Assembly: GCA_949316495.1 (NCBI GenBank)
Contig: OX439005.1
Span: 11,028,001 to 11,092,000, forward strand
Reading direction: 5' to 3'
Origin: Amphiduros pacificus
Taxonomy: Eukaryota; Annelida; Polychaeta; Phyllodocida; Hesionidae
Length of the DNA stretch: 64,000 nucleotides
A model generated the notes under the pieces. That model did not search any database and had not been told where the DNA came from. It saw only the letters and a list, made by a program, of their open reading frames with translations. Numbering within the stretch: position 1 is the stretch's first letter; each line of letters begins with the position of its first letter. This document shows, in pieces, positions 42,712 to 53,936 of this stretch. The position numbers and the translations under genes are program-made.

Positions 42712-45700
42712 TTCACAAATATTCATAATTGTGCGTAGAAAATTTAATAAACCGAAATGAAAGATATAACTGATCAATTATGATTTTTGCTAATTGCTAA
42801 GACTGACAGATACATGTAGAGGTAGTCAATATCATAGATTGTCAAAAGAACCACCTAGCTTACTCATGTTGATGAGTGATGCATGTAGACCATCTGCCCA
42901 TACCAGCCGATGAGTGTGCCTGATGCATTCTGAGATATCAGTTGGAAATTTATAATTATGAAATAATCAAACATTACAAACTTACAAACTTATCTCATAC
43001 TTGGTGCTTCAAGAGGGTGTTCTGCACCTATGAGATCACCCTTAAAATGTTACAATATGAAAAAGCTAATTATCATTTTTAAATGCATTATCTTTTAGAA
43101 AACTGACATTTTGGGTGCTCTGTAGATTTCATATATTGGAGAGGGCGAACTGACGTCACTTCCGGTTAGCAACACAAATCAGTGCACACATACACCAGCA
43201 TGTGAAATCTTTTAAACTATAATCAACATCTTATTATATTGTTTTCAATTACGGCAGTTATTTTCAGAGCCAAAACAAAGCACAATCTTTTTTTAACATG
43301 GTCAATAACTGCCTTCCTCTTGTTCTCATGGTTTCAGACATATAAACATCATTTCTGTAAGTGTATTATAAGCCAAGATATTAATATGAAATCTTTAAAC
43401 TTATAATTAACACCTTGCCCTATTATCATGTTCAAAGCTAAAATATAGAAAAATCATTTTATAACATACATCACTGTTTTTCTTGTGTTCTCACGAATCC
43501 TGACATATTCAAATCATTTATAAATGTAAATGTATTATTAGCTGAGAGTTATGTGAAAAATATTGTGCTGATGTGAAAAATATCAGGGCTAATGACCATT
43601 TCGCGCATTTTGGTCTTATGTGAAATATAATATATTTATATGTGAAAAATATCTTACTTATGGGGAAAATTATGGGGAAAAACTTGCTGTGGAAATTTAA
43701 AGTATTTTCTATAGAAGAACATGGTTTGTTGCAAATAACAATAAAGGAATATCATAACATGTTTTCTTTGAGCATGAGAATTTGAGACTTAATTTTATGT
43801 GCTCGACACACACTTGATAATGAAAACAAATGCTTTGTACATAATTGAGTAAACCAATCAAAGATGCCATGTACATAATTGAGTGAATGATACTTACTTG
43901 ACCTCCATTTCTAATGTGCCCTCACCAATTTTAGCAAATGTGATCATGGAGTCACATATGCAAGGGACTTGGGACCCTCTCTTACTCACTTGTGCACACA
44001 AAATATATTTGTCCTAAATTTGTAATGTAATTAATTGAAACAGTGCAAAGATATAAATGTTTGAGCAAAAGAAGCTGCACAAGCAAGTAAAAGGTGGTTT
44101 ACACACAGTCACATCTAAATCTGTTGGTGATGAATGATGCATGGGGACTATATGACCAATACTGGCTGGTGATCAGTGATGCATGATGACCACATATCCA
44201 TGTACATTCCTGAAAAATAAAATACATATATAAAATAATTTTGAAGTAGACAGGTCATATTTATGACAACATTTTTTGAAAGGCCATATACATGGTATGC
44301 TATGTTTAACAACTGGAATGACTAACAGAAACAAATTTAACAAGACTAGTATGATAACATGAGAATGTATAAGCATGCAATGGAAGTAAATAAAACTGTA
44401 TGAAAATGAACCAAACAGATGATTATAACTAGCAGGGTGTAGGCTTCATGTACCAACACATGATCTGAAAACACAGATCAATGGCATGCATGCTGGAACA
44501 TTACTCGTACACCTTCATAGTAGGAAACTACGCCCCCTCGCGATCTTAAGCAGGATTCCACTAGTGATAAAATGAAGGGATGAAAATGAAGGAATACAGT
44601 GAGATGAGTATCAGCGTAATGTAACATGCATGACTATGTTGACATGGGCTCTATAGAGTGCACAAATAATTAATTTTATTCCTATTTTTTAAATCAAAAA
44701 TGTTTAAATCAAAAATGTTTACCCAAATTATCAGGCATCAAGTGTTTTTTTAAATGAAAATATCAAATTATTCACTGGAAAGAAAACAAATAAAATATTT
44801 GTCATACTTGAATCACGATTTATATGTAGATGTTTATACTATCTGTTGATGATGAGTGAGGCATGATGACTGCCTGTCCATACTGGCTGGTCACTTTGAG
44901 TGATACATAACAAGTGTCCTGATACAGATTGATGGCCAAGTTCTACCAGAGTTGTGACTTAAATATGAAATATATGTGTGGTGTTTCTAGAAACAGTGGA
45001 TTTCAAGTCTAATTTGATGATGAATACAGAATACACTAGACAAAGAACCATCACCCCACAGATGTGACTCTGATACCAAAGGTTTTCAGCTTACTTTGGT
45101 CATGTTTGTCGGACAGTGAGACTTCTGACAGCAGGACTGACTTGATGCATTGCTTAAATCACAGTTTTTGTATGCCCTGGTCCCACATATCAAATAATGG
45201 ACTCAGGTCTCAGCAGTTTTGATTTTTTAATTTCAGTGACTTCAGATCAGTAAAAGTGGTGCACTTTCTCTAATATTCGATCAAATTGCTCACAATTTGC
45301 ACACCATCACAATGACATATTTAGCAATGTTCAATAAGAAAGTGCAAAAGATCAGAATAAATATAGATATAAAAATAAAGGGAAAACCTAATGGGCGATA
45401 ATAGGTGTATTTCATGCACTCGATGTTGAGGCACTCCTTGTATCCCATATATTGAGATGTATCCTATTTTCCATGCATATATGGTTAATTAAACTTGCTG
45501 TGATCACAAGTAACCTGATACATAATACATTTCTCATTTTATTATGTCACATGCAGTTTGGAAACAAATTTAATCTGAAGCAAGTTTGGTGACTTCTGAG
45601 AAAAATGCAAGTTTCACCCTGCAGTTTCACAAGAATTTAATGAATTCTACATTTCTTATGCTGTGAAGGTCCACAAACCTTACCTGGAGGAAAGTGCAAT

Positions 45701-45770
45701 CTACAACCAGAAATACTAACCATGGATTGTCGAGGTGCAGTGGATTTGTTGTTCTGACAGCTGCCCACCT
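42712..45770. other. Non-coding stretch with scattered 44-bp units
   Basis: No coding gene seen. Landmarks are the CRE/ETS-like motif cluster at 43151-43173, the degraded 44-bp units listed above, and a GC-rich GCCCCCTCGCG patch near 44530. The rest is AT-rich and unassigned. Confidence 0.5.
43151..43173 (+). promoter_or_regulatory. Compact CRE + ETS + X-box-like motif cluster
   Basis: TGACGTCA overlaps ACTTCCGG, which runs straight into GTTAGCAAC. These match known CREB/ATF, ETS and RFX half-site motifs. Such clusters are common in TATA-less animal promoters, but no exon is recognised nearby. Confidence 0.3.
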
Positions 45771-45832
45771 AGTGCTTCAAAATGGTGGCCAGTCCCTGTC
45801 TGTGTGGATACACAGAGGGCGGCACCAGTCTA
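45771..45832 (+). repeat. Fragment of foldback-arm interior
   Basis: ATACACAGAGGGCGGCACCA and GTCTA here match ATACACAGATGGCGGCAACC and AGTCTA inside arms A1 and A3. Copy E2 begins directly after it, so E2 probably inserted into an arm relative. Confidence 0.5.
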
Positions 45833-48084
45833 ATATAAAAAAAGCATGAACGTGATCAGAGAGGAACGGTGACGAGATTTGAAAAAAAAAAAAAAAAAGT
45901 TGCTATATGAGGTATTGGCCGCGATAAAAGTTGCCACTGATATGAGTGTGTGATCTCGCAGTTCCGTCACCACGTTGCCTGCCCTCTGGTGGAAGTGACG
46001 CTAAACTAATCCCCACTTCACTTTTGTTTTGCAAGTTTATGTGAAGGGTTGCTCTTTTAGCATATTATGAATGGCACAATTATCACTTATTTTTTGTCAG
46101 AATCATGTTAGATGTGACATTTTACCCACAAATTGCCTATATTTCTGTATTAGAGCTTTGTTTTCAACCATCGGTAAATTGACCTATTTATTGACCTACT
46201 TATTGAGGCCCTGCAAGGTTGACCTATTTATTGACCTACTTATTGAGGCCCTGCAAGGTTTTGTACAAAGGGGTCTATATGGGTGAAATGCAGATATTTT
46301 TATAAGAGATAGCTGCATAACTGAGAGATAGCTGCATAACCGAGAGATAGCTGCACAAATAAGAGATAGCTGCATAAATAAGAGATAGCTGCATAAATAA
46401 GAGATAACTGCATAAATAAGAGATAACTGCATAAATAAGAGATAGCTGCATAAATAAGATATAGTTGTATAAATAAGAGATAGCTGCATGAATAAGAGAT
46501 AGCTGCATAATTGAGAGATAGCAAGTGATAGACAGCTACAACAGCAAGAGATAGCTGCATAAATAAGAGATAACTGCATAAATAAGAGATAGCTGCATAA
46601 ATAAGTGATAGCTACATAAATAAGAGATAGCTGCATAAATAAGAGATAGCTGCATAAATAAGAGATAGCTGCATAAATAAGAGATAGCTGCATAGATAAG
46701 ATATAGCTGTATAAATAAGAGATAGCTGCATGAATAAGAGATAGCTGTATTGAGACATGAAAAGGTGAGAGATAGTTACAACAAATGAGAAATGGTTACA
46801 ATAGTTGCAATATTGAGAGATAGCTGCAATAGTGAGACAGTTACAACAGGGAGAGATATCTGCATAAATAAGAGACAGCTACATAAGTGAGATGACTGCA
46901 AAGTGATAGTTACAGCATTGAGAAATAGTTACAGCAGTATGAGATAGCTGCACAAATGAGAGAGTTACATAAGTGAGATAGCTGCACATGTAAGAGACAG
47001 CTGCATCAGTGAGATAGCTGTGCAAGGGAGAGACAGCTGCATAAGTGAGAGATAATAACAACAGCGAGAGACAGTTACAGCAGAGATAGATAGCTGCACA
47101 AGTGAGGGACAGCTGTATAAGTGAGAGATAGCTGCATATATGTGAGACAGCTGCATCAGTGAGAGATAATAACAACAGCGAGAGACAGTTACAGCAGAGA
47201 TAGATAGCTGCACAAGTGAGGGACAGCTGTATAAGTGAGAGATAGTTGCATATATGTGAGACAGCTGCATCAGTGAGAGATAATAACAACAGCGAGAGAC
47301 AGTTACAGCAGAGATAGATAGCTGCACGAGTGAGGGACAGCTGTATAAGTGAGAGATAGCTGCATATATGTGAGACAGCTGCATCAGTGAGAAATAGATG
47401 TACAAGGGAGAGACAGCTGCATAGGTGAGATAGTTACAAAAGTGAGACAGTTATAACACAGATAGATAACTGAACAAGTGAGAGACAGCTGTATAAGTGA
47501 GATAACTGCAAAGTGAGAGATAGCTGCACAAGCAAGGGTTAGTTACAGCAGAGATAGATAGCTGCACAAATGAGAAACAGCTGCATAAGTGAGAGATAGC
47601 TGCACATGTAAGAGACAGCTGCATCAGTGAGACAGCTGTACAAGGGAGAGACAGCTGCATAAGTGAGAGATAATTACAACAGCGACAGTTACAGCAGAGA
47701 TAGATAGCTGCACAAGTGAGAGACAGCTGCATAAGTGAGAGACAGCTGTATCAGTGAGAGATAGTTGTACAAGGGAGAGACAGCTGCATAGGTGAGTGAT
47801 AGTTACAAAAGTGAGACAGTTATAACACAGATAGATAACTGAACAAGTGAGAGACAGCTGCATAAGTGAGATAACTGCAAAGTGAGAGATAGTTACAACA
47901 GTGAGAAATAGCTGCACAAGTGAGGGGCAGTTACAGCAGAGATAGATAGCTGTACAAGTGAGAAACAGCTGCACAAATGAGAGAGTTACATAAGTGAGAT
48001 AGCTGCACATATAAGAGACAGCTGCATCAGTGAGATAGGTGTGCAAGGGAGAGACAGCTGCATAAGTGAGAGATAATTACAACA
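45833..48084 (+). mobile_element. Satellite-bearing element, copy E2 (3' end lost)
   Basis: The 5' part 45833-46303 is colinear with that of E1, with a 38-bp local duplication of GACCTATTTATTGACCTACT near 46185-46260. The array 46304-48084 has more varied units than E1, including a block of about 120 bp repeated at least three times (46985-47390). It stops at ACAACAG and passes directly into the inverted 3' end of E3, so the usual 3' hairpin belongs to E3. Confidence 0.72.
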
Positions 48085-48186
48085 GCCTTCGGCTGGGAAG
48101 TGATGCTGTCCCTCACTGTTGTAGCTATAACTCACCTGTGCAGCTGTCTCTCAATTGTGCAGCTATCTCTCACCTATGCAGCCATC

Positions 48187-48813
48187 TAGTTTAAGAGAAA
48201 CGGCATTTGGTCCTCCTTGTTTCTTTTTGGCAGGGCTGGTCGGAGCAATATGACCGTTTCAGTGTCACCCCATTCACACATGAAGAGATTCTAAACCACC
48301 CATCTAGAGTGATATTCTCCGGACAAATATGATCTCACAAATAAAAAAGTTGATTTTCTACTACTTAAAACTATTCACCTGGTGTATTTGTATCTTTGTT
48401 TACGATTGTGGGAGTTCGATACAACTAAACTTCTGACAGAATACTGGTTTACATTGCAACCAACTTGGGGCCTTCCCTTGACCTACTTAGGATACAGCCA
48501 ATCGGTAGGTGTTAGGATGCACACTCCAAACACCTACGATGGCTCATCAGTGGGAGGTATTCACTGCCTCTGAAGTGTAATCCCTCATAACTTCTTCAAA
48601 TGAGTTTATTCAGACATGAAACTCGCCAGAAAGCAAGATTAGATGTGTAAGACATTTGAGATATCTTAATAATAAGGGTACAGTGTGTGTGGTGTTCACA
48701 CTGAGGTCGCGACACTGTGTCGCGACCTGTCTCTTCACGAGTGATAGGGGGCACCGCACAACCCGACGTAGCCTCCAGAGCTCTGCTCGCGCAAGTCGGG
48801 GTTCCACAACTAG
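48187..48813. mobile_element. hAT-like insertion inside copy E3
   Basis: 627 bp of unrelated sequence flanked by CAGCCATC at 48179-48186 and 48814-48821. The neighbouring copy E4 has the same array region with a single CAGCCATC, so it is an empty site and shows an 8-bp target duplication. Termini are TAGTTTAAGAG on the left and CTAGTTGTGGAA on the minus strand at the right, a weak inverted repeat. Eight-base duplications point to hAT. It holds a perfect hairpin at 48704-48728 and no transposase. Confidence 0.75.
48704..48728. repeat. Perfect 12-bp-stem hairpin
   Basis: AGGTCGCGACAC, one T, then GTGTCGCGACCT. A CG-rich exact palindrome within an AT-rich region, internal to the 627-bp insertion. 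Confidence 0.95.
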
Positions 48814-49822
48814 CAGCCATCCCTCAACTATACAGCTATCTCTCACATGTGCAGCTGTCTCTCACTTGTGCAACTACCACGTGTGCAGCTGTCATTCAGT
48901 TGTGCAGTTGTCTCACTGTTGTAACTATCTCTCACCATGTGCAGCTATCTCTCACCATGTGCAGCTATCTCTCCCCATGTGCAGCTATCTCTCACCATGT
49001 GCAGCTATCTCTCCCCATGTGCAGCTATCTCTCCCCATGTGCAGCTGTCATTCAGTTGTGCAGCTGTCTCTCCCCATGTGCAGCTATCTCTTACCATGTG
49101 CAGCTGTCTCTCCCCATGTGCAGCTGTCTCTCCCCATGTGCAGCTGTCTCTCCCCATGTGCAGCTATCTCTCCCCATGTGCAGCTGTCTCTCCCTATGTG
49201 CAGCTGTCTCTCCCCATGTGCAGCTATCTCTCCCCATGTGCAGCTGTATCTCCCCATGTGCAGCTGTCTCTCCCCATGTGCAGCTGTCTCTCCCCATGTG
49301 CAGCTATCTCTCCCCATGTGCAGCGATCTCTCCCCATGTGCAGCTATCACTTGCTATCTCTCAATTGCATGATCGTGGTGGCTAAAAATATCTGCATTTC
49401 ACCCATATAGGCCCCTTTGTACAAAACCTAGCAGGGCCTCAAGAATTAGGTCAATAAATAGGTCAATTTACCGATGGTTGAAAACAAAGGTCTAATACAG
49501 AAATATAGGCATATTGGAGGTAATATTTCATTTCTAATGTTATTATGACAACAAATAAGTGATAACTGTGCCATTCATAATATGCTAAAAGCGCAACCCT
49601 TCACATAAACTTGCAAAACAAAAGTGAAGTGGAGTTTAGTTCAGCGTCACTTCCACTAGAGGGCAGGCTACATGATGACGGGACAGCGAGATCACACACT
49701 CCTATCAGTGGAGAATTTTATTGCAGCCCATACCTCAAACAGCAACTTTTTTTTTTTTTTTTTTTCAAATCTCGTCACCCTTCCTCTCTGATCACGTTCA
49801 TGCTTTTTTTATATATGTATGT

Positions 49823-50988
49823 AACAAGTGCCTTCGGCTGGGAAGTGATGCTGTCCCTCACTGTTGTAGCTATCCCTCACCTGTGCAGCTGTCTCTCAAT
49901 TGTGCAGCTATCTGTCACCTGTGCAGCCATCCCTCACCTATACAGCTATCTCTCACATGTGCAGCTGTCTCTCACTTGTGCAACTACCACGTGTGCAGCT
50001 GTCATTCAGTTGTGCAGTTGTCTCTCACTGTTGTAACTATCTCTCACCATGTGCAGCTATCTCTCACCATGTGCAGCTATCTCTCACATGTGCATCTGTC
50101 TCTCACTTGTCCATCTACCACATGTGCAGCTGTCATTCAGTTGTGCAGTTGTCTCTCACTGTTGTAACTATCTCTCACCATGTGCAGCTATCTCTCCCAA
50201 TGTGCAGCTATCTCTCTCCATGTGCAGCTATCTCTCAAACTGTGCAGCTATCTCTCACCATGTGCAGCTATCTCTCCCCATGTGCAGCTATCTCTCCCCA
50301 TGTCTCAATACAGCTATGTCTCAGTTATGCAACTATCTCTTATTTATGCAGCTATCTCTTATTTATACAGCTATATCTTATTTATGCAGCTATCTCTTAT
50401 TTATGCAGTTATCTCTTATTTATGCAGCTATCTCTTATTTATGCAGCTATATCTTATTTATGCAGCTATCTCTTGCTGTTGTAGCAGTCTATCACTTGCT
50501 ATCTCTCACTTGTGCAGCTATCTCCCAATTGCATGATCATGGTGGCTAAAAATATCTGCATTTCACCCATATAGGCCCCTTTGTACAAAACCTAGCAGGG
50601 CCTCAATAACTAGGTCAATAAATAGGTCAATTTACTGATGGTTGAAAACAAAGCTCTAATACAGAAATTTAGGCATATTGGAGGTAATATTTCATTTCTA
50701 ATGTAATTATGACAACAAATAAGTGATAATTGTGCCATTCATAATATGCTAAAAGTGCAACCCTTCACATAAACTTGCAAAACAAAAGTGAAGTGGAAAT
50801 TAGTTCAGCGTCACTTCCACCAGATGGCAGGCTACGTGGTGACGGAACAGCAAGATCACACACTCTTTTCAGTGGCGAATTTAATTGCAGCCTATACCTC
50901 ACACAGCAACTTTTTTTTTTTTTTTTTTTCAAATCTCGTCACCCATTCCTCTCTGATCACGTTCATGCTTTTTTTTATATATGTATGT
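49823..50988 (-). mobile_element. Satellite-bearing element, copy E4
   Basis: It has 3' end ACAAGTGCCTTCGGCTGGG at 49823, an array to about 50535, then the 5' part to the ATATATGTATGTA flank at 50988. All parts of E1 are present, with a shorter array. It follows E3 with no gap in the same orientation, and both share the same ATATATGTATGTA 5' flank. Confidence 0.78.
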
Positions 50989-51029
50989 AAAAAGTGGTGC
51001 TCCACATGTAACACGGATGGGAAAAAAAT

Positions 51030-51050
51030 AACGAACAAAACAAAAATTAC
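51030..51050 (+). repeat. LINE target-site duplication, left
   Basis: A 21-base A-rich sequence ending CAAAACAAAAATTAC, repeated at 52117-52137 with one mismatch. Confidence 0.75.
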
Positions 51051-52116
51051 TGGCAAACAGGAAACAGAGAGTTATAGTCCAAGGAGCAGCATCCGACTAG
51101 GCCCCTGTAATTAGTGGGATTCCTCAGGGGAGTGTTATCGGGCCACTACTGTTTATCATATATATTAATGACATGCCAGATGCTATATGCCACAGTTTTA
51201 TTAAGCTTTTTGCGGATGATGCAAAAATATATAGTAAAGTGGATGTAGATAACGAGAAGGAAGGCCTTCAAACAGATCTGGATAATGCAGAGAAGTGGGC
51301 GGATATATGGCAGCTCAATTTTCATGTGGATAAATGCAAAGTGTTGGGATCTGGAAGTAAGAACAATCAATATGAGTACACCATGGGTGGCAGAACATTG
51401 GCTAGATTGGAAGAGGAGTCTGATCTAGGTGTATTATTTGACAAAGATCTAAAATTCAGCAGACATGTTAATAGACAAGTAAACAAGGCCAACAGAATGG
51501 CTGGGCTGATCAGGAGATCTTTTGTATATATGGATAAGGATATGTTTTTGCCTTTATATTAGTAAAAAATAAGGCCTCATTTAGAATATGCCTCAGCCAT
51601 GTGGAAAAACCTGTACAAGAAAGATATCAAATCTATAGAAAGTGTACAGCGAAGGGCATCTGCAATGGTGAATGGAATAAAACATCTGCCATATGATCAG
51701 AGACTCAGAGCACTTGGCCTCCCAACTTTCACATATAGAAGGAAAAGAGCTGACATTATCCAAGTATATAGAATTCTGTCTGGACTGGATAGTATTGAGA
51801 AAAGTAAATTTTTTGAAATCAGTGCTGTCACAAGAACAAGAGGAAATAGTATGAAGCTAACAAAGAGGCACAGCACACTAAATCTAAGACAAGGAAGTTT
51901 CTCGAATAGAGTCATAAATGACTGGAATAGTCTACCAGACAGTGTCATTCTAGCTGAAAACCTGAATCAGTTCAAGTCCAGACTCAACAAGCACTGGAAA
52001 AATCATCCGATGAAGTTCCAGTGGGAACACGTAGACCATCCAGAAGGGGCACAAATAGACCGGGTGGCCGGTCTAACCTGAGAGCCCTAATCGTCGGTGA
52101 GTTATCGGTGAGTTAC
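51051..52116 (+). mobile_element. 5'-truncated CR1/jockey-type LINE
   Basis: The C-terminal part of a non-LTR retrotransposon reverse transcriptase ORF, read in one frame. APVISGIPQGSVIGPLLF and IKLFADDAKIY (the FADD catalytic box) are followed by IRPHLEYASAMW, KDIKSIESVQRRASAMV, LGLPTFTYRRKRADII and RVINDWNSLPDSV, ending RVAGLT and stop at 52079-52081. In-frame stops at 51098 and 51560-51565 make it dead. The fingers, endonuclease and ORF1 are missing. The 3' tail is a short tandem ATCGGTGAGTT repeat. A 21-bp target duplication flanks it. The clade assignment is by motif only. Confidence 0.9.
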
Positions 52117-52137
52117 AACAAACAAAACAAAAATTAC
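52117..52137 (+). repeat. LINE target-site duplication, right
   Basis: Matches 51030-51050 at 20 of 21 bases and directly follows the ATCGGTGAGTT tail. Confidence 0.75.
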
Positions 52138-52247
52138 AACAAACAAAATACATTTAAACACAAACAATCATTGCAAACTGATGGGGTAGTTGAAATTATT
52201 TTTATTCATTTAAAACATTTAATTTGGTATATGAACGATTTTTTGTA

Positions 52248-52538
52248 ACACGGATGGTTCCCTTTTTGACAATCAAGGGAACTATCTGTGTTATTCTGTG
52301 ATCGGTATGATCATGGGAAATGTGTTGTCATTTCCTGTGGGTTGTAATTGGTTTTTTTCTGTGGGCAATATGGTTCAAGCAACTGACTCGGCGGGAAACC
52401 AGTCCATAGTGCATGCACATGATGAACACTCCACAGTGGCGTCAGTTGCTTCAACAATAATGACCACAGAAAAAAACGTTTTATTACCCAGAGCATATGA
52501 CTGTCGGCAATCATTGTCAAAAAAGGAACCATCCGTGT
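52248..52538. mobile_element. MITE, ACACGGATGG termini, TA target site
   Basis: Inverted ends of about 26 bp, ACACGGATGGTTCC then a T run and GACAAT, each flanked by TA (52246-52247 and 52539-52540). Length is about 290 bp with no coding frame. A TA duplication fits Tc1/mariner-type MITEs. A lone TAACACGGATGG also occurs at 51009-51020, just left of the LINE. Confidence 0.8.
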
Positions 52539-52604
52539 TATAAAAAAAGAATTTGTATACAGTTTCCTTTTTGAAATTTATATTTTCTCATCATTTTGAA
52601 GTTG

Positions 52605-53390
52605 CCGTAAATGTAGAGTACAGTGACTAGCAACTGTCTGAAACTGGCAGTTGAAGCTCAGACATTTTTAACACAGTCAAACATATAGCATACCATTCTT
52701 TTGTGCATAAAGTTATTAATTTTCATATATTCTACATTTGCAAAAAAATATTCAAATTCTATGTTTATTTATGCAGTTGAGGTGTCCGCCAGTCTGTGAC
52801 ACTGACAGGCAGGTTTGTGATCTGCAGGCCCCTCAGAAGTACAAATTGCTCCAAAATTCTGTGGTATAATACCCACCACTAATTGCAATTGAGCTGGATG
52901 TTGTGTCTCACATGTTATCTTGTAATTCCACTGTCTTTCAAATTGTTAAAAGTGTTTATTTGCTTTCACGACACAAGTGATGTGCCGGAAGCCATGATGA
53001 CTAAGGTAGTTAATATCACAGGTTGCCAGAGAGTGAAAGTCCCCAGCCCTCTCTGTCTCAGTCTTATATATTAACTATTAACCTATATAAAAGTAGTGAT
53101 GGAAGTAGAAGTTGCCATAAATGTAGACTACACTGACTGGAATATATTCTATGTTTGAAAAATTTCAATTTTATATTTATTTATGCAGTTGAGATGTCTG
53201 CCAGTCTGGTCTGTGACACTGCCAGCCAGGTCTGAGATCTGCAGGCCCCGCAGAAGTACATATCCTCCAAAATTCTGTGTTGTAATACCCACCACTAATT
53301 GCACTTGAGCTGAGTGTTGTGTCTCACATGTCATCTTATAATTCCACTGTCTTTCAAAATGTTAAAAGTGTTTATTTGTTACAAAGTATT
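52605..53390 (+). repeat. Direct duplication of a roughly 350-bp segment
   Basis: 52605-52962 and about 53108-53380 share long colinear blocks: AATGTAGA-TACA-TGACT, TTTATTTATGCAGTTGAG, TCTGCAGGCCCC-CAGAAGT, CCACCACTAATTGCA and AGTGTTTATTTG. There is no coding frame. The unit is unknown elsewhere in the window. Confidence 0.8.
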
Positions 53391-53936
53391 AACCTACCAT
53401 TATATATAAAAGTAGTGATATTGCTCTGGCTGCCTGTGGTGGAGGTCGAGACACGTGTGACCTGAACCCTGGATCTACACCCTACAGTGTTGGAATTCAA
53501 CACTGCTATAAATTTCTAACATGTGAACATCGGCTGGACTGGCTGACCATGGGATTACTATCATAGAACTAAAAAAAACAGTGTATCATTTTCTAATTGC
53601 ATCACCCCATAGTCAGGGTATCATTTTTTAACTTTGTATCATCCCTAAATCAGGATATCAAAATTTAAGTCAGTTATAAATCAGGTTCTGGGTTTTTCAA
53701 TTCCATCCCAGCCTCCATGGGTTAACATTATGAGAGTATCCCCCCTGGGTGATGTGTGGATTGGCTCTGGCCGTCTCCATTCGCTTATAGTATACTAGGT
53801 GTGTTAGAACAGAGCCTCTCGGTCTTAGACCCTGTATACAAAAAAACTTATTCTCATAGAGAGACCTCTGGTGAGGCATGGGAGAAATAAAGACTGGTGG
53901 TAATAGGATATTAGTTACATTCTATATAACCAGATA
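53391..53936. other. Non-coding stretch
   Basis: Mixed-composition sequence with CATCACCCCATAGTCAGG-type blocks near 53600-53660. Nothing recognised. Confidence 0.45.

Larger units (their letters stand above)
48085..49822 (-). mobile_element. Satellite-bearing element, copy E3 (carries an insertion)
   Basis: On the minus strand the order is 5' part (49820-49375), array (49374-48100) and 3' end with the GCCGAAGG hairpin (48085-48120). The array is mainly CATGGGGAGAGACAGCTGCA-type units of great uniformity (48940-49330). It is split by the insertion at 48187-48813. Confidence 0.75.

Noticed and set aside
46196-48046. Open frames of 70-165 residues over the E2 array
   Set aside because: Same minisatellite artefact: Leu/Cys/Tyr-rich repeats with no start context or domain.
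48656-49410. Plus- and minus-strand frames of up to 238 residues over E3
   Set aside because: Satellite translation again; the N-terminal part comes from the unrelated insertion, so the join has no biological meaning.
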